From positions 966 to 9,715 of the forward strand of contig DMKZ01000162.1 of assembly GCA_003454065.1 (NCBI GenBank): a stretch of DNA of 8,750 nucleotides, written 5' to 3'. Numbering within the stretch: the first letter of the stretch is position 1; each line of letters opens with the position of its first letter. The DNA comes from Spirochaetaceae bacterium. GTDB lineage: Bacteria; Spirochaetota; Spirochaetia; Sphaerochaetales; Sphaerochaetaceae. This document shows positions 1 through 5,510 of the stretch, one piece after another. Made by a program: the position numbers and the translations under genes. The notes beneath the pieces are model-generated. The model ran no database searches. It was not told the DNA's origin and saw only the letters and a program-made list of their open reading frames with translations.

Positions 1-343
1 AAAGACCGTGGAGGTTGCAGTATTCATAAGCTGCGATGACCTTCTCGTCAGAGCCGATCGTGAATACGGCAACGGGATCCTGACCGGGCTTAAGCTGTCT
101 GATAATGGCGCCTTTGTCAGTCTCAAGCGCAACGAAAGTGATGTAGTGCGCATCCATCATGGGATGAGCAACCTCACCGACCTTGACGGTTACTTCCTGA
201 CCGTTAACGCTGATAACGGGAACGTGCTTCTCGCCTGCAGCATCAGTGGTGTTGGGTAAAAGTTCTTCAAGAGGACCTCCTTCGCATTCGGTCTCGAAAA
301 GCTTGGTTACCACTGTTCCGCACTTGCCTTTGAAAAACTTCAT
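1..343 (-). CDS. Superoxide reductase (desulfoferrodoxin family), 3' end cut by window edge
   Basis: Reduces superoxide to hydrogen peroxide in the cytoplasm of anaerobes, using a mononuclear iron and electrons usually delivered by rubredoxin. The visible 114 residues hold every ligand of the catalytic Fe(His)4Cys centre: His40, His60 (in HPM), His66 (in HYI), and Cys109/His112 in EYCNLHGL. The spacings of 20, 6 and 3 are those of the family. Glu38-Lys39 just before His40 match the conserved catalytic EKH. The N-terminal desulforedoxin-like domain is present but degenerate: only Cys8 and Cys20 remain of the four cysteines that normally bind the second iron, so that centre is probably absent, as in class III enzymes. 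ATG at 343 follows AGGAGG (352-357) at 8 nt. Only the last few residues should be missing at the edge. It is divergent from the SDR gene. Confidence 0.93.
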   Translation of the reverse strand, partial: MKFFKGKCGTVVTKLFETECEGGPLEELLPNTTDAAGEKHVPVISVNGQEVTVKVGEVAHPMMDAHYITFVALETDKGAIIRQLKPGQDPVAVFTIGSDEKVIAAYEYCNLHGL

Positions 344-381
344 GATAATAATCCTCCTGTAAATTTTTATTGAGTAACGTC

Positions 382-390
382 ATTATACCA
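382..390 (-). promoter_or_regulatory. Extended -10 promoter of the superoxide reductase gene
   Basis: On the minus strand the sequence reads TGGTATAAT, a perfect extended -10 (TGnTATAAT), about 39 nt upstream of the start codon at 343. No good -35 hexamer sits 16-18 nt further upstream. This is tolerable for an extended -10 promoter, and it leaves room for control by a factor bound at the Fur-like box upstream. Confidence 0.55.
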
Positions 391-423
391 TTTTGCAGAC
401 AGTTCGCCTTACGGATGGTGAAT

Positions 424-438
424 TGAAAATCATTATCA
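424..438. promoter_or_regulatory. Candidate Fur/PerR-type operator between divergent promoters
   Basis: Read on the minus strand, the site is TGATAATGATTTTCA. It matches the 7-1-7 Fur box TGATAATnATTATCA at 13 of 14 defined positions, and the PerR consensus TTATAATnATTATAA at 11 of 14. It lies upstream of the superoxide reductase promoter and about 110 nt from the -10 of the SDR gene. Fur and PerR homologues are known to control oxygen-defence genes in Clostridia, so the location makes sense. The region is AT-rich, so a chance match is possible. Confidence 0.4.
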
Positions 439-546
439 GGGGTTTATTTGCAAACGAGATTAAAAGTTAATGGAAACGACACAGTAATAGACAAAATTGC
501 TCGAAAAAGCAAACGGTTTTGATTTAATGAACTGATATTGGTTATG

Positions 547-552
547 TATAAT
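547..552 (+). promoter_or_regulatory. Candidate -10 box of the SDR gene
   Basis: A perfect TATAAT preceded by TG lies 53 nt upstream of the SDR start. A TTGATT at 519-524 is 22 nt away, too far for a standard -35, and the hexamer at 17-nt spacing (TTAATG, 524-529) is weak. The rest of 439-546 shows only a 5-bp hairpin (TTGCT/AGCAA, 497-512) and no gene. Confidence 0.4.
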
Positions 553-605
553 TTTTGTGGAGTTGGAAAGCTCCGGCAAAAATAATAATAAGAGGTGGAA
601 TAGTT

Positions 606-1379
606 ATGGCTAACATTTTCGATTTTACGGGTAGAGTAGCAGTTATCACAGGTTGCTCCACAGGTCTTGGTGTTCAGATGGCAAAGGCTCTTGCAAATCA
701 GGGCTGTAATATCGTAGCCATCGCCCGCCGTCAGAACTTGCTTGAAGAAGTTTGCGCTGATCTTGAGAAGACATACGGCGTAAAGACTCTTGCAGTTAAA
801 CTTGATATTACAGATACAGCAGCAGTTGACGCTGCAATCGATGAGATCATCGCTAAGATGGGCAGAATCGACATCCTCGTCAACAACGCAGGTACAGGCG
901 CAGTTGCTCCCGCAGAAGACATCACAGATGAGCAGTTCATGAACGAGATCGACATCGACCTCTTCGGTACTTTCAGACTTGCAAGAGCAGTTGCAAAGAA
1001 GGCAATGATCCCTGCAAAGTATGGCCGTATCATCAACATCGCTTCAATGTACGGACTTGTTGGAAACAAGATCGCAGGTTCCGCACCATACCATGCTGCA
1101 AAGGGCGGCGTTGTCAACATGACACGTGCACTCGCTGCAGAGTGGGGCAAATATGATATCAACGTAAACGCTATCTGCCCGGGATATTTCTATACACCGC
1201 TGACAAAGGAAACTCTTGATTCAGATTTCTTCCAGCAGAACGCAAAGACGATGATACCGCTTTCCAGATATGGAAACGAAGGCGAACTCGATTCGGCTGC
1301 GATTTTCCTCGCAAGCCCTGCATCAAGCTACGTCACGGGCGTGGTGCTCCCCGTCGATGGCGGATACACTGCAATGTGA
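606..1379 (+). CDS. Short-chain dehydrogenase/reductase (classical SDR, gluconate 5-dehydrogenase/FabG-like)
   Basis: A 257-residue cytoplasmic NAD(P)(H)-dependent oxidoreductase of the classical SDR family, single Rossmann domain, full length. Motifs are the cofactor-binding TGCSTGLG (residues 15-22), NNAG (93-96), catalytic Ser147, and Tyr162-x3-Lys166 in YHAAK, followed by CPG (191-193) and the C-terminal VDGGYT. Arg41-Arg42 after the second beta strand suggest NADP(H) preference. The usual catalytic-tetrad Asn on helix alpha-4 appears to be Asp118 (DIDLFG instead of the common DVNLTG). Substrate cannot be assigned; the closest general look is gluconate 5-dehydrogenase or 3-oxoacyl-ACP reductase-like SDRs. 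ATG at 606 is chosen because AGAGGTGG (591-598) precedes it; the frame is open upstream to a TTG at 555 without a ribosome site. Codons are biased (Ile mostly ATC), unlike the ATA-rich genes after 4240, which suggests high expression. Probably monocistronic. Confidence 0.93.
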   Translation: MANIFDFTGRVAVITGCSTGLGVQMAKALANQGCNIVAIARRQNLLEEVCADLEKTYGVKTLAVKLDITDTAAVDAAIDEIIAKMGRIDILVNNAGTGAVAPAEDITDEQFMNEIDIDLFGTFRLARAVAKKAMIPAKYGRIINIASMYGLVGNKIAGSAPYHAAKGGVVNMTRALAAEWGKYDINVNAICPGYFYTPLTKETLDSDFFQQNAKTMIPLSRYGNEGELDSAAIFLASPASSYVTGVVLPVDGGYTAM

Positions 1380-1408
1380 TTTGGAGGTTGCTTCTAAAAA
1401 TCCCATTG

Positions 1409-1445
1409 GCTGAAGGCGCTCGTTTCATGCGTCTTCAGCTTTTTT
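1409..1445 (+). terminator. Intrinsic terminator of the SDR gene
   Basis: An 11-bp stem, GCTGAAGGCGC (1409-1419) with GCGTCTTCAGC (1429-1439), contains one G-U wobble and a 9-nt loop, and is followed directly by six T (1440-1445). It lies 30 nt after the SDR stop. On the minus strand the same hairpin is followed by a T5 run only after 8 nt, so it is at best a weak terminator for the convergent flavoprotein operon. Confidence 0.88.
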
Positions 1446-1499
1446 CAACGCTTCGAAAACCCGAAGAACAATTCTGGGAAACCTGAAGACGGGCGAGCT

Positions 1500-2603
1500 T
1501 CATCTGCCTTTGAATCGCCTCAACGGACTCAATTTCGCGGATAAGAGCTTTCTCGCCTTAATGAACCTTGGCATGGATGCCAAACGTCTGTCATCAAGCC
1601 ATTTGGCTATGCATTCGGATGCAGCCTTCGCTTCTTCGACAATATCAATGAGCTCCTCATGGATTCCGATCGCATCTCCTATCGCAAAAACCCATTTGGA
1701 TGCAGTCATGAAATTCTTGTCAACTGCAATACCGTTCGTTTTTTCCGATATCCCTATCCTGCTTTTTTCAGCCAGCTCAGTCTCAGGATTGAAGCCGCAG
1801 GAAATCACTATGTTATCGCAATCGATCCGACCGCGCTCGATATTCCCGAAGCCATTCTTGGTTTCATAGTTCACGCCTTCGACGCGTTCCGCACCCAAAA
1901 TCTGAGTGCATGAAGTATTCAAAAGCAATTTGCTCTTAGCCATATACAATAACGCATCATCCGTCGCAGCCGCCGCATCGCTCTCGATATCGAACAAAGG
2001 CTCGCTTGCGGATTCCATAATGCAAGCCACATCATCGCCGCGGCCATGAAGCAGTTCGGCGACCGTCCATGCCAAGCGATTGCTGCCTATTATGACGCTT
2101 TTGCTGCCGGAATCGATTCGCTTTTCGTAAACAAGCCGCTGCATCGCACCTGCGGTCAGAACTCCTGACGGCCTGAATCCCGGAATCCCGATCTCTCCTC
2201 TCGACAGTTCCCTAGCGCCAGTGCATATCACTATGACCTTGGCATGAAACCTGGAAAAGACCCCGTCGGCAGACGAAGTCAGAACATTCCTGACTTTCGA
2301 AATTCGAAGCGCGGCAGTATTGGCGTAAACTTTTATATTTCGCTCCGAAATCCCTTTCACCATCGATTCGATATGGTTGCAAATGCGCTTATGCGTCAGA
2401 CCGTCCGACCCGCACGACTCTTCCGCATACGGCCATCTGCCCGATGCAAACCTCAAATTGCCGCCGAGAGCGCTTTCGCGTTCTATCAGGCAAATCTTCC
2501 TGACTCCCGAATCGAACAATTCGGAAGCAAGAACCAGCGCCGACAGTCCTCCGCCTATAACGACTACATCATAAACATGCAGGTTGCTTTCAATGAATTT
2601 CAT
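1500..2603 (-). CDS. FAD-dependent pyridine nucleotide-disulfide-type oxidoreductase, partner of the GlpA-like protein
   Basis: A 367-residue two-Rossmann flavoprotein of the kind that follows GlpA-like dehydrogenases in many Clostridia, where the pair passes electrons between a hydroxy substrate and a pyridine nucleotide or other carrier. The FAD motif is VVIGGGLSA (14-22), acidic strand end IERE (40-43), ATG-like VICTGARE (125-132), IPGFRPSGVLTAG (140-152), and the C-terminal FAD motif FAIGDA (306-311) followed by HEELIDIV. The second nucleotide-binding motif reads IIGSNRLA (171-178), where relatives usually have a GSGDIG-like glycine turn. The GGILxQCIH-type segment after the first Rossmann is replaced by GGNLRFASGRW. 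ATG at 2603 is preferred over ATG 2606 and TTG 2618 because AAAGAGG (2609-2615) is 5 nt away. It overlaps the end of the upstream gene by 14 nt, so translation is likely coupled. Subunit role inferred from family context. Confidence 0.82.
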   Translation of the reverse strand: MKFIESNLHVYDVVVIGGGLSALVLASELFDSGVRKICLIERESALGGNLRFASGRWPYAEESCGSDGLTHKRICNHIESMVKGISERNIKVYANTAALRISKVRNVLTSSADGVFSRFHAKVIVICTGARELSRGEIGIPGFRPSGVLTAGAMQRLVYEKRIDSGSKSVIIGSNRLAWTVAELLHGRGDDVACIMESASEPLFDIESDAAAATDDALLYMAKSKLLLNTSCTQILGAERVEGVNYETKNGFGNIERGRIDCDNIVISCGFNPETELAEKSRIGISEKTNGIAVDKNFMTASKWVFAIGDAIGIHEELIDIVEEAKAASECIAKWLDDRRLASMPRFIKARKLLSAKLSPLRRFKGR

Positions 2604-4029
2604 CATCGCCTCTTTCAAATTGATACGAGCGACCGCCCTTCTTGGTGACGTCCGCTAAGCCTACTTTCTTCTCATCAGCCAGAATCTGTGCGATCTCGCT
2701 AATGCAATAAGAGCCCTGGCATCTGCCCATAAGAGCATATGTACGCCTCTTTACGCCATCCAACGACACGGCCCCCAAAGTCCTGCGTATGGCATCCTTT
2801 ATCTCGCCTAGCGAAACCCTGTTGCACTTGCAAATGATCTTGGCATAATCCGGATTCTTTCCGACAAGCTTCTTAAATTCGAACCTCTTCAATCCTGCCA
2901 CTCGGATCATGCCTTTTCTCTTTTTCGTATAATATGCCTTGGGTTCCAGCCCCAACATATTTCCAATCGCATTCGCAACCGTCTCGCCTATGGCAGGCGC
3001 GGCTGTCAGACCTGGCGATTCTATTCCGGCGCAATCGATGAATCCTTTCACATGAGCGTTCTCCCCTATGATGAAATCGCCATTGCGCTCATGCGCCCTC
3101 AAGCCTGCAAAGGCATTGATGATCTTGCCGAACGGAATATTCTTCATAAGCTTGGAAACGCCATCGAGAATCTTCGATCGGCCATCGGCCGTAGTCTTGG
3201 TTCCATCCTTGTCCTCTATGTCTTCGGCAGTGGGTCCGAAAAGAATATTGCCATGCACCGTAGGGGTAATCAGAATTCCCTTGCCGAAAGCCGACGGAAG
3301 CGGAAAAACGGTATGACGCACGTAATCGTCAATCCTGTCAAGGACAAGGTATTCGCCCCTTCTGGGAGTAATCGAAATCCTATCAGGACAAATCATGTTA
3401 TGTATCTCATCCGCATGCACGCCTGCGGCGTTCACAACGATCTTGGTCAAATACTCTTGCCCGTCCGAAGTGCCGACGGCGAACAAACCCTTTTTTTTCT
3501 CTACGAAAACCACTTCCTTATCGAATTTGAACTCCACTCCGTTATCCATCGCGTTTTCCGCAAGAGCGATGTTGAATTCGAACGGGCATACTATGCTGGA
3601 CGTAGGCGCAACCAAAGCCGCTACGGCATTGTCGGCGATATTCGGCTCTATCATCCTGAGCTCATCACGCCCTATGATTCCGAGCTGCCGGACACCGTTC
3701 ATCCTGCCGCGCCTAAGCAAGTCATGCAAAACATGGTAATCCTGAGCATCATTGCAGACCACCAATGCTCCGTTGCGCTTGTATTCTATGTCGAGCTCCT
3801 TCGCAAGCTTGTAGAAGATCTGATTGCCAAGCACGTTGAATTTGGCTTTAAGCGATCCCGGCTTGGCATCGAAACCGGCATGCAGAATCGCGCTGTTGGC
3901 TTTCGTCGTTCCCTCGCACACATCGTCTTCCTTGTCGATAACCGCAATTCTCGCTTTGAATCGCGAGAGACGGTGAGCTATGGACGAACCGACTATCCCG
4001 GAACCTATTACCAGTACATCATATATCAT
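2590..4029 (-). CDS. GlpA-like FAD-dependent oxidoreductase with C-terminal BFD-like [2Fe-2S] domain
   Basis: A 479-residue flavoprotein of the DAO/GlpA superfamily, which oxidises sn-glycerol 3-phosphate or 2-hydroxyacids such as 2-hydroxyglutarate. The N-terminal dinucleotide motif is DVLVIGSGIVGSS (4-16), with acidic strand end IDKE (31-34). The segment NSAILHAG (45-52) followed by PGSLKAKFNVLGN is typical of the Firmicute branch. VVNAAGVHAD (198-207) and the C-terminal FAD segment GIESPGLTAAPAIGE (335-349) complete the flavin domain. A C-terminal BFD-like domain has the four cluster cysteines C400-x-C402 and C437-x4-C442. The substrate cannot be decided. ATG at 4029 places the Rossmann strand at the very N-terminus as expected; an in-frame TGA lies two codons upstream, and no Shine-Dalgarno sequence is visible, so initiation may be weak or unusual. 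First gene of a two-gene operon. Confidence 0.88.
   Translation of the reverse strand: MIYDVLVIGSGIVGSSIAHRLSRFKARIAVIDKEDDVCEGTTKANSAILHAGFDAKPGSLKAKFNVLGNQIFYKLAKELDIEYKRNGALVVCNDAQDYHVLHDLLRRGRMNGVRQLGIIGRDELRMIEPNIADNAVAALVAPTSSIVCPFEFNIALAENAMDNGVEFKFDKEVVFVEKKKGLFAVGTSDGQEYLTKIVVNAAGVHADEIHNMICPDRISITPRRGEYLVLDRIDDYVRHTVFPLPSAFGKGILITPTVHGNILFGPTAEDIEDKDGTKTTADGRSKILDGVSKLMKNIPFGKIINAFAGLRAHERNGDFIIGENAHVKGFIDCAGIESPGLTAAPAIGETVANAIGNMLGLEPKAYYTKKRKGMIRVAGLKRFEFKKLVGKNPDYAKIICKCNRVSLGEIKDAIRRTLGAVSLDGVKRRTYALMGRCQGSYCISEIAQILADEKKVGLADVTKKGGRSYQFERGDDEIH
2609..2615 (-). promoter_or_regulatory. Ribosome binding site deciding the partner flavoprotein start
   Basis: AAAGAGG on the minus strand, inside the last codons of the GlpA-like gene, is 5 nt from ATG 2603 and 2 nt from ATG 2606. 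This favours the 2603 start and coupled translation. Confidence 0.55.
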
Positions 4030-4086
4030 CAGTCAGGCATCTATATTGCAGATTAGTTTCAGAACGCTCCGAACTTAGAAGCGCCT

Positions 4087-4115
4087 CTTTGAAAAAAACT
4101 TTAAAAGATTATAAT
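4087..4115 (+). promoter_or_regulatory. Promoter of the LeuC/LeuD-like operon
   Basis: A perfect TATAAT at 4110-4115 has -35-like sequence upstream: TTGAAA at 4089-4094 (15-nt spacer) or TTTGAA at 4088-4093 (16-nt spacer). Transcription would begin near 4122, giving a leader of about 118 nt before the ATG at 4240. The -10 box overlaps that of the opposed promoter. Confidence 0.5.
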
Positions 4116-4136
4116 ATCACAATATGGTTTTTGCAA
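4108..4136 (-). promoter_or_regulatory. Promoter of the GlpA-like/flavoprotein operon
   Basis: On the minus strand TTGCAA (4131-4136) is followed after 17 nt by a perfect TATAAT (4108-4113). Transcription would begin near 4101, leaving about 70 nt before the ATG at 4029. The -10 lies in the near-palindrome GATTATAATATC (4107-4118), which also supplies the -10 of the plus-strand promoter. Confidence 0.55.
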
Positions 4137-4139
4137 ACC
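4126..4139. repeat. Perfect inverted repeat over the minus-strand -35, candidate operator
   Basis: GGTTT-TTGC-AAACC is a 5-bp perfect inverted repeat. It covers the -35 hexamer of the GlpA-like promoter and lies just after the expected start of plus-strand transcription, a position where a bound repressor could affect both operons. No cognate regulator is encoded beside it. Confidence 0.35.
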
Positions 4140-4231
4140 TATGGGGCTCAAGGAAACCTCCGAAACCCGTTGCTCGGAAGCGCCCGCAATACGACCGATA
4201 GGTTTCTGCACTACCAAATCAGGCCTCAAGG
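4126..4231 (+). promoter_or_regulatory. Structured leader with imperfect direct repeat upstream of the LeuC-like gene
   Basis: Two copies of a roughly 30-nt unit start at 4126 and 4201. Both begin GGTTTyTGCA (4126-4135, 4201-4210) and end GGsCTCAAGG (4144-4153, 4222-4231). The second copy supplies the ribosome site of the gene. The intervening RNA can fold: AAACCTAT (4135-4142) pairs perfectly with ATAGGTTT (4198-4205), GGGC (4144-4147) with GCCC (4182-4185), and TCCGA (4159-4163) with TCGGA (4174-4178). I do not recognise a known riboswitch class, T-box or leader peptide. Whether it regulates is inference. Confidence 0.35.
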
Positions 4232-4239
4232 TATTTACA

Positions 4240-5499
4240 ATGCACGCCATAGAAAAGATAATATGCAAGAATGCGAAAAGAAACTCGCTATCCGGTCAAT
4301 CGTTCGTCGATGTGGAGGTCGATTTCACCATATTGAACGACTTATATTGGTCGGCCATCAAATCGTTCGAAAAGCTCAAGCCCAATCTGAAGCTGTTCAA
4401 CCCTGACAAATTCGGAATCTGCTTCAACTGCTATTCCGCGCCACCGAGCCCAAGATCCCTGGAAAAGAAATCCAAAATAGACGAACTTGCCCGCGCGAAT
4501 CGCATCAAATACCAATTCGACATATATCGGGGGACGTGGCAGGAGGAATTCATCAATGAAAAACTCGCCGCAATCGGCGAGATAGTCATCTCGGCGGATC
4601 AGCATACGCCTGCATTAGGCGGATTGGGAATCCTCGCCTTTAGCGGAGGCGAATCCGATATCGCAGCATCCATGGCCACGGGAAAAACATGGATAAAAAC
4701 GCCTGAAATAGTTGAAATCAGACTGAATGGAACAGCCAGAAGCGGGATAAGCCCATTGGACGTAGCCTTGAGCGTGATAAAAAGCATAGACAGAAAAGAG
4801 CTTTCGTTCAAGGTCATCGAATTCACCGGATCATATTCCGAAGAGATGGATGCGACATCGCGCATGACCATCTGCGACATGTTTTCGGAACTTGAAGTTC
4901 AAACCTGCTATATGAAGCCATCAGAGGAAGTCATCAAGTTCCTGGAAAGGAAAACCGGACGGAAATATGACATAATCGAGAACGATGAGGGATACTCGTA
5001 TTCAAAGACATACGAATTCGATGTCTCGGAAATGAAGCCCATGATATCACTCTCCGCCGATTTGTCCAAAATATTCTATGTAAGCGAATTGGAAGAACAG
5101 AACATCAAAATCACGGAAGGATTCATAGGCGGATGCCAATCGGGTCAAATGAAAGACATAGAGCCCGCATTCAATGTGCTCAAGGACAAGCATCTTCCGG
5201 ATAAAAGCGTTCTTTCGATATGCCCCGCCTCCAACACAGTTCTTCGCGAATGCATGAATCTGGGTTTTATCAAAGCCTTTGAAAACGCAGGCGCGAAGTG
5301 CATAAGCGTCGGCTGCGCATCGTGCATAGGCATGAGAGAAGGCACTATGAGCTTAGGCAATCCGATCCTGACAAACACCAACAGGATATTCTGCGGTCGC
5401 ATGAAGGTAAGAGGCATCACCTTATACCAAGCAAGCTCGCTTACGATAATAACAAGCGTTATGAACGGATTCATATCAACGCCAGTAAAAGACGAATAA
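4240..5499 (+). CDS. LeuC/HacA-like large subunit of the aconitase superfamily with degenerate catalytic residues
   Basis: A 419-residue homologue of the large subunit of isopropylmalate/homoaconitate isomerases, of the length usual for the archaeal-type branch and collinear with it. Preserved: [4Fe-4S] ligands Cys299 (GGCQSG), Cys359 and Cys362 (GCASCIG), with 60- and 3-residue spacing, and substrate arginines Arg382 and Arg387 in TNRIFCGR. Altered: the HD of the N-terminal motif is Asn33-Asp34, the catalytic DH is Asn63-Cys64, the HQ motif region reads GTWQEE (98-103) without His, and DSHT is DQHT (120-123). The protein has only three histidines (2, 122, 318). Normal hydratase chemistry is therefore doubtful; an altered substrate or a non-catalytic Fe-S role is possible. 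ATG 4240 is chosen because family homology begins there and AAGG (4228-4231) precedes it. The frame is open back to ATG 4141, which has no ribosome site. Confidence 0.85.
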   Translation: MHAIEKIICKNAKRNSLSGQSFVDVEVDFTILNDLYWSAIKSFEKLKPNLKLFNPDKFGICFNCYSAPPSPRSLEKKSKIDELARANRIKYQFDIYRGTWQEEFINEKLAAIGEIVISADQHTPALGGLGILAFSGGESDIAASMATGKTWIKTPEIVEIRLNGTARSGISPLDVALSVIKSIDRKELSFKVIEFTGSYSEEMDATSRMTICDMFSELEVQTCYMKPSEEVIKFLERKTGRKYDIIENDEGYSYSKTYEFDVSEMKPMISLSADLSKIFYVSELEEQNIKITEGFIGGCQSGQMKDIEPAFNVLKDKHLPDKSVLSICPASNTVLRECMNLGFIKAFENAGAKCISVGCASCIGMREGTMSLGNPILTNTNRIFCGRMKVRGITLYQASSLTIITSVMNGFISTPVKDE

Positions 5500-5510
5500 G
5501 GACATCAAAT

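Noticed and set aside
8..259. 83-codon plus-strand frame at the window start
   Set aside because: Antisense to the superoxide reductase gene, which has all its iron ligands and a strong ribosome site.
1446..1499. Dedicated minus-strand terminator after the flavoprotein operon
   Set aside because: Only weak complementarity and no stem directly followed by a T run; the hairpin at 1409-1439 is oriented for the plus strand.
3052..4056. 334-codon open frame on the plus strand, antisense to the GlpA-like gene
   Set aside because: The minus-strand frame encodes a complete, motif-rich flavoprotein. The antisense product shows no family features and its start has no ribosome site; a codon-bias shadow.
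4126..4239. Known riboswitch, T-box or leader peptide upstream of the LeuC-like gene
   Set aside because: No T-box (GGTGG-type) sequence, TPP, SAM, cobalamin, FMN, glycine or lysine core elements were recognised, and no short Leu-rich peptide. Only a generic structured leader is claimed.
4089..4406. 105-codon plus-strand frame over the leader and the start of the LeuC-like gene
   Set aside because: It starts inside the promoter, before the predicted transcript start, and overlaps the real gene in a different frame; no recognisable features.
5298..5510. Upstream extension of the LeuD-like frame into the LeuC-like gene
   Set aside because: Overlaps the conserved Fe-S cysteine region of the LeuC-like gene in another frame. 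ATG 5511 has a good ribosome site and begins exactly where LeuD homology begins.
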